From NCBI GenBank assembly GCA_015655565.1, contig JAATEU010000472.1, forward strand, positions 1-23,991: 23,991 bases of DNA, written 5' to 3'. Shown here one piece after another: positions 1-8,180 of this stretch (positions within the stretch are counted from its first letter, which is position 1; every line of letters starts with the position of its first letter). The notes beneath the pieces are model-generated. The model made no database searches and had not been told where the DNA came from. It saw only the letters and a program-made list of their open reading frames with translations. Origin of the DNA: Clostridiales bacterium. GTDB taxonomy: Bacteria; Bacillota; Clostridia; Lachnospirales; Lachnospiraceae. The position numbers and the translations under genes are program-made.

Positions 1-1
1 C

Positions 2-949
2 CGCATCTGCAAGCAGATGTGGCATGCCATGGGAGCTGAGAGAAAAGAAGTATATATCTTAGATATTCATTCACAGATGAAGGTCACGCCGATTGGTAAG
101 AATGCCTTGCGTCTTGCCCTATGGAAGGCGGAATTTCCGGATGGCCAGACGGCAATGGTTGACAGCTTCCCCCTGATTGATCAATTGGAGCTGTCTCAGG
201 TTTTGATGCCGGTTAAGGCAAAATCCTGTTTTGGCTGTCCCAAAGAGCTTCAATTTGCAGGGGTACCGGTCATTTATAGGCAGGAATTTGTATCTGAACT
301 TACAAAGACGGATAAAGAAGATATTTATTTGGTGATGGAACCCGGTACTTTTATAGGGGAATGGAAGCTTACCCTAAATGGAATCGTGTTGACAGAAAAG
401 AATTTTACGGTGACTCCAATTTACTCCAATACAAATTTAGGCGTAAATATAACTCCTTATGTTAAGAACGGACGGAACGAAATAGAAATATTAATCCATA
501 CGGACGTGACGTATGGGGGAATTCGCAATCCGTTGTATCTGTTCGGAAATTTCAGTGTAATAAAGAAACAGGAGGCCTGGAGCCTGGTTCCCCTGATAAC
601 GGAAGGATATATGATAGATCCGGTAAGGAACGGACTGCCCTTTTTTGCAGGAACCATTCTGTATGAGAAAAAGGTAACGGATATGCAATGTGAAAGTGAG
701 TCCTTATGGATAAGTATTAAAAATATGTGGCTGGAAGATGCGGTACAGCTATGGGTTAATGACTATAAAACGGAGATTCGTGCCTGGAGGCCGTATGAAT
801 TTGAAATTCCGAAAAAATATATTAAGAAGAATGAAAACATAATAAAAATTTATCTAGATACTACGGCAGCCGGCTTGTTTGAAGGACAGATTTTTAATCG
901 GGAAAAACATTGTTATGAATCGGTAGAAGAATCTCACCTCCCAAGTTAA
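2..949 (+). CDS. C-terminal part of a large glycoside hydrolase (rhamnosidase/GH2-like beta-sandwich region)
   Basis: The reading frame is open to the left edge, so this is the 3' end of a gene that starts outside the window; the Met at base 17 is probably internal. About 315 residues remain. They look like two carbohydrate-binding-type beta-sandwich modules: one with the pattern GEWKLTLNG followed by LGVNITPYVKNGRNEIEI and NPLYLFGNF, the second with GLPFFAGTILYEKKV and a closing GLFEGQIF. This arrangement (PLYL-G-F, then PFYAGT-Y) is familiar from the C-termini of large clostridial and Bacteroidetes alpha-L-rhamnosidase-like or GH2-like hydrolases. The catalytic domain is not in view, so no substrate is assigned. 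The GH105 gene 94 bases downstream suggests rhamnogalacturonan or related pectin breakdown (inference). There is no recognisable signal peptide because the N-terminus is missing. Confidence 0.6.
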   Translation, partial: RICKQMWHAMGAERKEVYILDIHSQMKVTPIGKNALRLALWKAEFPDGQTAMVDSFPLIDQLELSQVLMPVKAKSCFGCPKELQFAGVPVIYRQEFVSELTKTDKEDIYLVMEPGTFIGEWKLTLNGIVLTEKNFTVTPIYSNTNLGVNITPYVKNGRNEIEILIHTDVTYGGIRNPLYLFGNFSVIKKQEAWSLVPLITEGYMIDPVRNGLPFFAGTILYEKKVTDMQCESESLWISIKNMWLEDAVQLWVNDYKTEIRAWRPYEFEIPKKYIKKNENIIKIYLDTTAAGLFEGQIFNREKHCYESVEESHLPS

Positions 950-1043
950 GTCCTCCGATTCTAAGAAAAGTGCAGGCACAGGTTATGGCAGGGAGGAAAA
1001 CGGATATCCGTTATGACTAAAACAACAGAAGGGTAAGGATGGA

Positions 1044-2156
1044 ATGAAAAATATGGTTTATAAAGGAAAAACAGCGCTGGAGTATGCAAAAGAAGCAAAC
1101 GATGCATTAATGAAGAAATTTGCACCGGAAGATTTACCTCCCAAAGGGCATTTTCATTATCATCAGGGTGTATTCCTATCCGGTATGCAAAAAACCTATG
1201 AACTCTGCAAAGAGGAGAAATATTATGAATATATTAAAGCATGGGTGGATTCAGTTATTGCAGGGGATGGTTCAGTTAATACCTTTGATAAGGGACAATT
1301 AGATGATATTCAGCCGGGCATTTTATTATTTATGCTTTATAAAAGAACCGGCGATGACAGGTACAAAAAAGCTTTGTTTACCTTGCTTTCTGTTGTCAGG
1401 GATTTCCCTAAGAATGAGGAAGGCGGCTTTTGGCATAAGGATGTGTGTCCGGAGCAGATGTGGCTGGACGGTTTGTACATGGCAGGTCCGGTTTGTGCGC
1501 AATTTGCAGCGGAATTCGTAGAAAAAGAGTATTTTGACCTTGTAATATTCCAGGCTTTATTAATGGAGAAAAAAACGAAGGATGTAAAAACAGGGTTATG
1601 GTACCATGCATGGGATTGCAGTAAGAAGGAATCCTGGGCGGATCCGGTTACCGGCCTGTCACCGGAATTTTGGGGCCGTTCCATTGGCTGGGTCCCGGTT
1701 GCCTTATTAGAAGAGCTGGATTTTATTCCCGGATCTTATAAAAACAGAGATGAATTGATCCGGCTGACCACTGACCTGATTCGGGCTGTCTGTAAATATC
1801 AGGATGAGAAAAGCGGTTTGTGGTATCAGGTAGTAGATAAAGGCGGCATGGAAGGCAATTGGTTGGAGTCATCCTGTACCTGCCTGTTTGTTGCCGCCGT
1901 TTGCAAAGCAGTACGGAACGGCTTTTTGGAAACCGGCTATTTAGAATATGCAAAAAAGGGATATAAAGGAATTCTGGACCGTTTAAAATATAATGAAAAT
2001 AGTGTTATAATTGATAACATCTGTATCGGAACAGGTGTTGGAAATTATGAGCATTATTGTGCACGGCCTACCGGTGAGAATGATTTGCATGGTGCCGGTG
2101 CCTTTCTTATTATGTGTACGGAAATAGCTAAAACTCAGACATATCTCAATTATTAG
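1044..2156 (+). CDS. GH105 unsaturated rhamnogalacturonyl (uronyl) hydrolase, YteR/YesR type
   Basis: A 370-residue protein, the usual length for GH105. These enzymes hydrate and release the unsaturated uronic acid left at the non-reducing end of pectin fragments after lyase action. The (alpha/alpha)6-barrel signature is visible: FHYHQGVFLSGM near residues 37-48, QLDDIQPG near 85-92, and MWLDGLYMAGP at 139-149, where D142 matches the general acid Asp of YteR (D143 there). There is no signal peptide, so it is probably cytoplasmic and acts on imported oligosaccharides. The start is the ATG 4 bases after an overlapping ATG, preceded by a GGGTAAGG-type ribosome site. It follows the partial glycoside hydrolase by 94 bases with no terminator between them, so co-transcription is likely. 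Confidence 0.88.
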   Translation: MKNMVYKGKTALEYAKEANDALMKKFAPEDLPPKGHFHYHQGVFLSGMQKTYELCKEEKYYEYIKAWVDSVIAGDGSVNTFDKGQLDDIQPGILLFMLYKRTGDDRYKKALFTLLSVVRDFPKNEEGGFWHKDVCPEQMWLDGLYMAGPVCAQFAAEFVEKEYFDLVIFQALLMEKKTKDVKTGLWYHAWDCSKKESWADPVTGLSPEFWGRSIGWVPVALLEELDFIPGSYKNRDELIRLTTDLIRAVCKYQDEKSGLWYQVVDKGGMEGNWLESSCTCLFVAAVCKAVRNGFLETGYLEYAKKGYKGILDRLKYNENSVIIDNICIGTGVGNYEHYCARPTGENDLHGAGAFLIMCTEIAKTQTYLNY

Positions 2157-2251
2157 GGTACGCTCAGAAGTGAATGTGGGTTACAGAGGGTTTTCCTATG
2201 CTGAATATAAACTGAGACAACAAAACAAGTATTTTCACTTAAAACAAATAT

Positions 2252-2294
2252 TTCACACAATTTTCATTTAATTTTCATAATTACAGTTTATAGT
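2252..2294 (+). promoter_or_regulatory. Activator-type promoter with three 11-bp-phased TTCAY repeats upstream of the protease gene
   Basis: TTCAC at 2252, TTCAT at 2263 and TTCAT at 2274 each start 11 bases apart on one helix face. They end about 10 bases before a TATAGT -10-like hexamer at 2289-2294. There is no good -35 hexamer at the expected place; the last repeat occupies it. Direct repeats with an 11-bp period replacing the -35 are the architecture of PhoB/PhoP-type (OmpR-family) response-regulator sites. The assignment to any specific regulator is inference. Confidence 0.4.
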
Positions 2295-2340
2295 AAATTA
2301 AGGAAAGCACATTATTTTTACAACACTGGAGGAAAAGAAA

Positions 2341-3729
2341 ATGAAAAAATTAACTATAATCCCTGTTGCAATGATATTATGTTACTCACTTATTATGACG
2401 GGTGATACATTACAATCAGGGTATACAAACGGAAATATTACCTACAGTATTACGAAAACCATGGCGGCAGAAACGGCAGAAACAGACCAGGAGGATAACG
2501 ATTCCGGGTCCGAACCGTATTTTTCCAAGCAGTGGGCATTGTATAATGACGGAACCTTTTCTTTAAATACGAATGCACCGGATGGAACGGAATTTAATAA
2601 CGGGGGGTTTTATAACCGCGGCGGTTTCTCTATGAAAAATCCGTATAAAGTTCCGGGAAAAAATGAATTTAAAGGGAACTCGGGAAAATATACCGAAAAT
2701 ATTTTTCCTAATACGGATATTATTAAGTATTCGAATGGAAGTTCCGGTACACAATACAATGCGTTAGCTTCTGCAGTAGCCGGTATTGATTTGGCAGTAG
2801 AAAAAGCGTGGGAGACAGTTGGTGATGAAGGGCGGGAAGTCCTTGTAGCCATTATTGACACCGGAGTAGACTATACCCATGAGGATTTATCCGATGCCAT
2901 CTGGACCAATGAAGGTGAAACGGCCGGCGACGGAATTGATAATGATGGCAATGGTTACATTGATGATGTTTATGGATGGGATTTTTACAACAATAAGGCA
3001 TACGTCTATAATAGCAGAAATGCTTCAGAGTATGATCATGGAACCCATTGTGCAGGAACCATTGCGGCAGCAATCAACAACACCGGGATAGCAGGAATCG
3101 CTTCTAACGGAAATGTCAGGATTATGACGATAAAAGCACTGGGCGGTAAAGACGGATCCGGTGATACCGCCTCTATAACGAAAGCTATTAAATATGCGGA
3201 AAGCATGGGTGCAGATATATGTAATTTAAGCTTTGGAACTACAAGCTATGATGAAGAGATGGGAACTGCAATTGAAAATTCCGATATGCTCTTTGTATGC
3301 GCAGCCGGCAACGGTGACAGCAGCGGCGCAGGTGTGAATACCGATGATACCCCTCTATATCCTGCGGCATTTGATTTTGATAATATAGTCTCGGTTGCTA
3401 ATTTAAAATATGACGGAACCCTGGATGCTTCTTCGAATTATGGTATTTCAAGCGTGGATATTGCGGCACCCGGTACTTATATATTAAGTACCACGGCAGG
3501 GAACGGATATGAATACCTGAGCGGCAGTTCCATGTCGGCTCCTATGGTTACCGCGGTTCTTGCCATGACCTATTCCTATTTTGAGGATATTTCGGTTTTG
3601 GATGCAAAAGATATTATACTATCTACAGCGGAGCCCTTAGACTCCTTAGAGAGTAAGGTGGCTGCAGAAGGTATGGTAAATGCTTATAATGCAGTTACGG
3701 CGGATATAGACAGTATATTGGACGAATGA
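2341..3729 (+). CDS. Secreted subtilisin-like serine protease (peptidase family S8)
   Basis: A 462-residue protein with a hydrophobic N-terminal segment after MKK (residues 4-20), consistent with a signal peptide, then an acidic, Asn/Gly-rich pro-region to about residue 140 and an S8 domain to about 450. The complete catalytic machinery is visible: D173 in IIDTGVDYTHEDL, H233 in HGTHCAGT, oxyanion-hole N324 in AAGN, and S397 in GSSMSAPM. DGIDNDGNGYIDD at about 197-209 resembles a Ca-binding loop found in related clostridial S8 enzymes. A GGAGG ribosome site sits 8 bases before the ATG. The stop codon overlaps the start of a 47-residue ORF. No cell-wall anchor is seen, so release into the medium is expected. 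The substrate is unknown; general extracellular proteolysis or processing of a specific partner are both possible. Confidence 0.92.
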   Translation: MKKLTIIPVAMILCYSLIMTGDTLQSGYTNGNITYSITKTMAAETAETDQEDNDSGSEPYFSKQWALYNDGTFSLNTNAPDGTEFNNGGFYNRGGFSMKNPYKVPGKNEFKGNSGKYTENIFPNTDIIKYSNGSSGTQYNALASAVAGIDLAVEKAWETVGDEGREVLVAIIDTGVDYTHEDLSDAIWTNEGETAGDGIDNDGNGYIDDVYGWDFYNNKAYVYNSRNASEYDHGTHCAGTIAAAINNTGIAGIASNGNVRIMTIKALGGKDGSGDTASITKAIKYAESMGADICNLSFGTTSYDEEMGTAIENSDMLFVCAAGNGDSSGAGVNTDDTPLYPAAFDFDNIVSVANLKYDGTLDASSNYGISSVDIAAPGTYILSTTAGNGYEYLSGSSMSAPMVTAVLAMTYSYFEDISVLDAKDIILSTAEPLDSLESKVAAEGMVNAYNAVTADIDSILDE

Positions 3730-3869
3730 TCATTATGAGGGAAAAGCAGCCAAATGTATTATTATCCATACATAATTTGATTAAAATAATTGAAACCCTG
3801 CAGCAGGAAACAGATAAAACGAAAGATATGAATGAATTGGCACAGTCCGTTATGACGGGCCTGCAATAG
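3726..3869 (+). CDS. Small ORF (47 aa) translationally coupled to the S8 protease
   Basis: Its ATG overlaps the protease stop (ATGA at 3726-3729). The product is a 47-residue peptide beginning MIIMREKQPN, with a central amphipathic stretch (LLSIHNLIKIIETL), a charged KTKDMNEL segment, no signal peptide and no cysteines. A second in-frame ATG lies at 3735. The ATGA overlap and the length without stops in an AT-rich region suggest real coupled translation, but no family was recognised. A hairpin follows at 3921. It could be a cytoplasmic accessory peptide or chance. Confidence 0.4.
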   Translation: MIIMREKQPNVLLSIHNLIKIIETLQQETDKTKDMNELAQSVMTGLQ

Positions 3870-3920
3870 CAACTTATAAAAGCAGATTATTTAAGTAGAT
3901 TATAAAAAATAATAAAAACA

Positions 3921-3960
3921 GTCCCGTATATGTTCCCCTTCGGTGGAATGCATACGGGAC
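3921..3960 (+). terminator. Long hairpin with UUCG loop after the protease operon (possibly bidirectional terminator)
   Basis: GTCCCGTAT at 3921-3929 pairs perfectly with ATACGGGAC at 3952-3960. Inner pairing (GTTCC with GGAAT-type wobbles) leads to a C(TTCG)G tetraloop. On the plus strand it is followed by a T-rich ATCTTATTATTATATT. On the minus strand the tract after the stem is richer in T (TGTTTTTATTATTTTTT), so it may stop transcription from both sides. Confidence 0.6.
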
Positions 3961-4379
3961 ATCTTATTATTATATTAAAATATTATCCACAGCCTCTTGC
4001 AAAGCAGGCTCTTTTGTCAAGCTTAAAGTGCCTGAAACCGGCATTATACTGTTTTCCAAAAATATCCTGTGCTTTTTATTGATTCAATTATCAAACATAT
4101 TATTATTTTTTATAGATAACTTCAGCATTTTCGAACCGGAAATCAATAAAAAAACCGTCAGAATTTTCTGACAGCGACTAAGTATTTTTATCCAAACTTC
4201 ATTATTTATCATAACATATTTTAAAATAAAAGTCTAGTATTTTTTAAAAAAATCCATTATTATGTTAAGCAGACGATAGGTATAAGCATTTTTATGGATG
4301 TTTTCTTATCTCTGCAATCAGATAAATGATAGGAATAACTTAAACCATTAGTTCGCAAAAGACCTATAAGGAGGGTATC
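3961..4379. other. AT-rich gap before helD; possible tiny minus-strand transcription unit
   Basis: No protein gene is seen. A weak hairpin AGCCT...AGGCT at 3991-4010 is followed by CTTTT. On the minus strand, a promoter-like TAGACT (4231-4236), 17-base spacer and TATGAT (4208-4213) read toward a perfect stem GTCAGA/TCTGAC (4157-4172 region) followed by GG and a run of eight T (complement of 4146-4156), a textbook intrinsic terminator. If real, it would give an RNA of only about 50-60 bases. The remainder shows nothing recognisable. Confidence 0.3.
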
Positions 4380-6689
4380 ATGGAAGAATTAAAAATGGAG
4401 GATAACCATTTCATGCCGAAACATGAAGAACTAAGAAGTGAGTGGAAAAAAGAAGAAAAGCAGCTGGAACAATGTGTAACGGTAATACGGAAAAATATTG
4501 ATGATTATAGGATGAAGCTGAAGGAAATCCGTACCGAAACGAAAGAGCTTTACGATAATTACCGTTCTGACAATCCGGAACTTCATAATGACCTTGTGAT
4601 TGGACTTAGTATGCAGTCACAGATGGAACGGACACTGAATAAAAACATAGCTGCGTTAAAAAACCCTTTTTTCGGGCGGATTGACTATATTGAACATGGA
4701 GAAGCAGCAAAATCCGTAAATGCCGAAAATCGTATAACAAACAATACTGCCTGTCCGGGACAGACATCTAATGAAAGCAGCGGGATTATCAAAAGGCAGA
4801 TATCGGATGAGAATAAAAATTTTTCCCTTTATATTGGGAAAAACGGAATCAGCAGGAGCAGTACTGATATTATAATTATTGATTGGAGGGCACCTGTATC
4901 CGGTGTATATTATGACAGTGACATAGGAGAAAGTTCTTATCTGTCGCCTTTTGGGGACCGGATTGATATTACCCTTAATTTAAAACGTACTTTTGAGATA
5001 TCTGACAGCAGGCTGGTGGATTTTTATGATACGGATGTTATAGCAAATGATGAATTTCTCACAAAATACCTTGGTAAGAATAAAGAAGTGGTGTTAGGCG
5101 AAATCATTGCAACCATTCAAAAAGAGCAGAATGAAATTATAAGGGATACGCCCTGGCACAGTGTCATTGTACAGGGAGTGGCCGGCAGTGGGAAAACAAC
5201 AGTAGCCATGCACCGTATCTCCTATCTCCTTTATAATTATAAAGACAGATTCCAATCGGATGAATTCTATATTATTGGAAGCAATAAAATGCTTCTGAAT
5301 TATATTACCGGAGTGCTTCCGAACCTGGATGTCTATAATATAAACCAGATGACACTGGAAGAGTTCCTGCTTCAATTACTGGAGGAGGATTTTAAAATAA
5401 AAAAGGGTAAATATATATTAATCAACAGCTTTGCCAAATTAAGTACGGACAAACAGACAAAAAATGCTGTCGCATTAAAGAGATTTAAGGGTTCCATTCA
5501 TTTTATTAAAGCCCTGGAAGCTTACTTAAATCAATATGAATTAAGTGCCCTGGCACCGGAATCCATTATTTATCATGAAAAAGTAGTATATTCCAGGGAA
5601 GAAATTTTAGATTTTCTCTCAATCTTTAAGGAGAAACCTCTGCAGGAAAAGATTGATTTACTGAACAAACGGCTGATGAGCAAAATCCGGCTGGTGAATG
5701 AAAAGGAGCAGCAGGAAAAAGAAGTTATCAGTGGCGAGGCTAAGAAATTTAAGGATTATTTCGGTAAAAAACAAAATAAAATTAATCTGATGGAAATTTA
5801 TATCAGCTTTCTGAATAATCTGAATGAAGACAGAATGCGGTATCGGAAATTAAATTATGAAATACCGGAACCGGAGGTAATTCATCTTCTTATTCATAAT
5901 CTGATTCATAAATCAATTGATCTCTATGACCTGGGTATGCTTACCTATATTAAAAAAAGACTGAAACTATCCAGGGATTTTGAATTTGTAAGCCATATCA
6001 TTGTGGATGAGGCACAGGATTTCGGTGTTTCTATATTTTACGTAATAAAGCAATTGTTTAAAGAATGTACCTATACCATCATGGGAGACATAACCCAGAA
6101 TATTCATTATGATACCGGCATGAATGATTGGGAAACCCTGAAAGAAGAAGTATTTTTACCGGAGAAGGATAAGTTTTATGTCCTTGCCAAAAGCTACCGC
6201 AATACGGTGGAAATATCAGATTATGCCAGTAAAGTATTAAAACAGTGTACCTTTAAGACTTATGATATTGAACCAATTATAAGGCACGGAAAAGAGGTGG
6301 CGGTAACAAAACTGGAAAATGAAGAAGATATGTTACAGAAAACAGTACAGATTATTAATGAAAACCTGAATGGAGATTATAACACCATAGCGGTTATCTG
6401 CCGGACAATTAAAGAAACCAGAAAGGTGCATGAAATGTTAGGCCGGTATGTAGCATTAGAACAGCTTAGGGAGGATATAGAGGAGATGAGTTTTAACAAT
6501 GGTGTTATGGTACTTCCCATTCACATGACAAAAGGGCTGGAATTTGACTCGGTTATCCTGTGGAATCCGGATGAATTAAGTTATCAGGCAAGTGATGCGG
6601 ATGCCAAGCTCTTATATGTTGCAATCACGCGGGCCCTTCATGAACTGCATATTGTATACAGGGGTAATCTTGCAAAATTGTTATGTTAA
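4380..6689 (+). CDS. helD: HelD-type RNA polymerase recycling motor ATPase (UvrD-like superfamily 1)
   Basis: A 769-residue protein, close to the length of B. subtilis HelD. HelD binds RNA polymerase, inserts an N-terminal coiled-coil arm into the secondary channel, and uses ATP hydrolysis to release stalled or post-termination polymerase. The sequence shows an N-terminal Lys/Glu-rich helical segment (about 12-95), then the HelD-specific YIGKNGI and IIDWRAPVSGVYY (about 151-178). The split SF1 helicase motifs follow: Walker A GVAGSGKTT at 266-274, Walker B VDEAQDF at 542-548, MGDITQNIH, YRNT at 606-609, HMTKGLEFD at 715-723 and YVAITRA at 746-752. An AAGGAGGG ribosome site stands 4-8 bases before the ATG. 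It is monocistronic by spacing. Conservation of all ATPase motifs indicates an active enzyme. A plain UvrD/Rep DNA helicase is less likely because of the N-terminal signature. Confidence 0.88.
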   Translation: MEELKMEDNHFMPKHEELRSEWKKEEKQLEQCVTVIRKNIDDYRMKLKEIRTETKELYDNYRSDNPELHNDLVIGLSMQSQMERTLNKNIAALKNPFFGRIDYIEHGEAAKSVNAENRITNNTACPGQTSNESSGIIKRQISDENKNFSLYIGKNGISRSSTDIIIIDWRAPVSGVYYDSDIGESSYLSPFGDRIDITLNLKRTFEISDSRLVDFYDTDVIANDEFLTKYLGKNKEVVLGEIIATIQKEQNEIIRDTPWHSVIVQGVAGSGKTTVAMHRISYLLYNYKDRFQSDEFYIIGSNKMLLNYITGVLPNLDVYNINQMTLEEFLLQLLEEDFKIKKGKYILINSFAKLSTDKQTKNAVALKRFKGSIHFIKALEAYLNQYELSALAPESIIYHEKVVYSREEILDFLSIFKEKPLQEKIDLLNKRLMSKIRLVNEKEQQEKEVISGEAKKFKDYFGKKQNKINLMEIYISFLNNLNEDRMRYRKLNYEIPEPEVIHLLIHNLIHKSIDLYDLGMLTYIKKRLKLSRDFEFVSHIIVDEAQDFGVSIFYVIKQLFKECTYTIMGDITQNIHYDTGMNDWETLKEEVFLPEKDKFYVLAKSYRNTVEISDYASKVLKQCTFKTYDIEPIIRHGKEVAVTKLENEEDMLQKTVQIINENLNGDYNTIAVICRTIKETRKVHEMLGRYVALEQLREDIEEMSFNNGVMVLPIHMTKGLEFDSVILWNPDELSYQASDADAKLLYVAITRALHELHIVYRGNLAKLLC

Positions 6690-6864
6690 TCTGTTTGTCA
6701 TATCTGTTTTAAACCTATAATGTCAAATAACAAAGGAGAAACTTGCTAAATCAAGGGAAAAATATATCTTAACCGGAAAAAGGGATTGTTTAAAATTCAT
6801 GGACTATATAACTTATGAATGGGTTTTCCGATAGGGGCCGTTGCGAAATCTTTTCATATATGTA

Positions 6865-6898
6865 TTGACGATATAAAATAAAGATGTAAAATTATAAT
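6865..6898 (+). promoter_or_regulatory. Promoter for the aminoglycoside adenylyltransferase gene
   Basis: TTGACG at 6865-6870, 16-base spacer, TAAAAT at 6887-6892, immediately followed by an overlapping TATAAT at 6893-6898. It predicts a leader of roughly 95 bases before the ATG at 6996. The stretch from the helD stop (6689) to here holds no other feature that I recognise. Confidence 0.6.
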
Positions 6899-6909
6899 AG
6901 AAGAAAGAA

Positions 6910-6988
6910 GGAGGTTATAAGGTACAGCCACCTCCAACCCATCATAAAAGATAAGGATAAATTAAAAAATATAATAATAGCTGGAGGT
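6910..6988 (+). promoter_or_regulatory. SD1 / anti-SD / SD2 leader of the aminoglycoside resistance gene
   Basis: GGAGGT at 6910-6915 (SD1), ACCTCCA at 6930-6936 (anti-SD) and TGGAGGT at 6982-6988 (SD2, the functional ribosome site 7 bases before the ATG). The anti-SD can pair with SD1 over 6 bases or with SD2 over 7, so the two pairings exclude each other and one hides the ribosome site of the resistance gene. No ATG-initiated leader peptide follows SD1; the next in-frame codons lack a normal start. Regulation of translation by this competition is inference from the sequence. Confidence 0.45.
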
Positions 6989-6995
6989 ATCTGCC

Positions 6996-7859
6996 ATGAG
7001 AAATGAAAAGCAGGTTTTAGCTGAAATTTTGCAGTTTGTGAAGGAAGACTGCAACATGGAAACGGCAGTATTAAATGGTTCCCGGGTAAATCCCAATGCT
7101 CCCGGGGACTTTATGCAGGATTATGATGTAAGGGTATATGTAAAAGATTTATCCGCTGCATATCAATATAAAACAGACAGGTCATGGATTAGGCGGTTTG
7201 GTGATTTAGTAATGTTGCAGCAAAATAATTTTGAGGAGGGTTCCTTTATATTTCTGCTGCAATATAAAGACAGTGTACGAATTGATTTAAGTTTTCAGGA
7301 TATAAGGGAACTTGAGAAAGAATTATCTGAGGATTCCTTAAGCTGGGTTATATTGTATAAGAATGATAATGTTAAAGTTTTATCTGAACCCAACGACAGT
7401 ACTTATTTTGTGAAGCATCCGGGCGAGACAAAATGGAATGAAACCCTCAATGAGCTTTGGTGGCTGCAGGGTTATATTGCCAAGGAGCTTTGGCGCCATG
7501 AAATACCATTTGCGAAGAAACTGTATGACGTGTATTTTATGGACTGTCTGAGACAACTGCTGATCTGGTATGTTTCCATAGATAAAGACTGGAAAATAAA
7601 CGTTGGAAAATGCGGCAAATGGCTGGGGCGATTCCTGCCGGAGAACTTATATGAAGAGTACATTTCTTTTTATTCCGGTGCAGATTATGAGGAGCAATGG
7701 GATAAACTGCTTCGGGTTGGAAGCTTTATCCGAAAAACAGGACAAAACCTTGCAATGAAACTGGGATATCAGTATCCCCTTAGTGATGATATGAATGTAT
7801 CTGAATACATTCGAAAAATTCATCTTCTTCCAAAAAATGCGGAGTCCTTGGAAGGTTAG
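6996..7859 (+). CDS. aadK: Aminoglycoside (streptomycin) 6-adenylyltransferase, AadK/ANT(6) family
   Basis: A 287-residue protein, matching the 284-302 residues usual for ANT(6)/AadK. The family transfers AMP from ATP to the 6-hydroxyl of the streptidine ring of streptomycin. The nucleotidyltransferase signature is clear: NGSRVNPNAPGDFMQDYDV at residues 27-45, with metal-binding D42 and D44, and a third Asp, D97, in VRIDLSF. The C-terminal helical part contains the typical WWLQGYIAKELWR. The start is supported by GGAGG 7-11 bases upstream. It stands alone between a promoter and a terminator, as is typical for chromosomal AadK homologues. No mobile element flanks it, so acquisition is not evident. 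Resistance in vivo cannot be judged from sequence. Confidence 0.9.
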   Translation: MRNEKQVLAEILQFVKEDCNMETAVLNGSRVNPNAPGDFMQDYDVRVYVKDLSAAYQYKTDRSWIRRFGDLVMLQQNNFEEGSFIFLLQYKDSVRIDLSFQDIRELEKELSEDSLSWVILYKNDNVKVLSEPNDSTYFVKHPGETKWNETLNELWWLQGYIAKELWRHEIPFAKKLYDVYFMDCLRQLLIWYVSIDKDWKINVGKCGKWLGRFLPENLYEEYISFYSGADYEEQWDKLLRVGSFIRKTGQNLAMKLGYQYPLSDDMNVSEYIRKIHLLPKNAESLEG

Positions 7860-7902
7860 GGTTTGGTAAGTGATTTTGTATATCATTCAAAAACTTTTGT
7901 TA

Positions 7903-7935
7903 AGCCGGAGAAGGACTCCGGCTGAACTTATTTTT
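7903..7935 (+). terminator. Intrinsic terminator after the adenylyltransferase gene
   Basis: A perfect 8-bp stem AGCCGGAG (7903-7910) / CTCCGGCT (7916-7923) with loop AAGGA, followed by GAACTTATTTTTA. It lies 44 bases after the stop codon. Confidence 0.65.
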
Positions 7936-7984
7936 AAGTAAAATTCTGAATCTGATACGCATCAAAAATTGTTACAACCGGCAA

Positions 7985-8074
7985 TCAACCCTTTTTAACC
8001 CATTCTTCCTGTTCTATAATTTCACGAATAACCCAAAGAGATGAGAACCCAAATAATACCCACCATATTCCCAA
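7985..8074 (-). pseudogene. Short hydrophobic ORF fragment (about 30 codons, no ATG)
   Basis: On the minus strand an open stretch ends at TGA (7987-7985) and reads GIWWVLFGFSSLWVIREI and then a charged tail ending EEWVKKG. One membrane-spanning segment followed by a charged tail looks protein-like, but the only start is a TTG with no ribosome site, and a stop codon lies shortly upstream. It is best read as the 3' remnant of a lost small membrane protein gene. The rest of the 7936-8180 gap shows nothing recognisable and no clear terminator for the lacI-type gene. Confidence 0.22.
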
Positions 8075-8180
8075 AGTAATATTCGCATTTTATAACAATT
8101 GGGTGAAAAACGATTAAAACACTTTCCATATTATTTAATAATAAGCTTCCCAAATGCTTTGAAATTAAGCCGTTATTTTA

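Noticed and set aside
1337..1953. Minus-strand ORFs inside the GH105 gene, and similar ones across other genes
   Set aside because: They are opposite-strand shadows of clear coding sequences without family motifs or ribosome sites.
3992..4060. TTGACA on the minus strand (complement near 4016-4021) as a promoter
   Set aside because: The only good -10-like hexamer lies about 27 bases away, too far for a sigma-A promoter.
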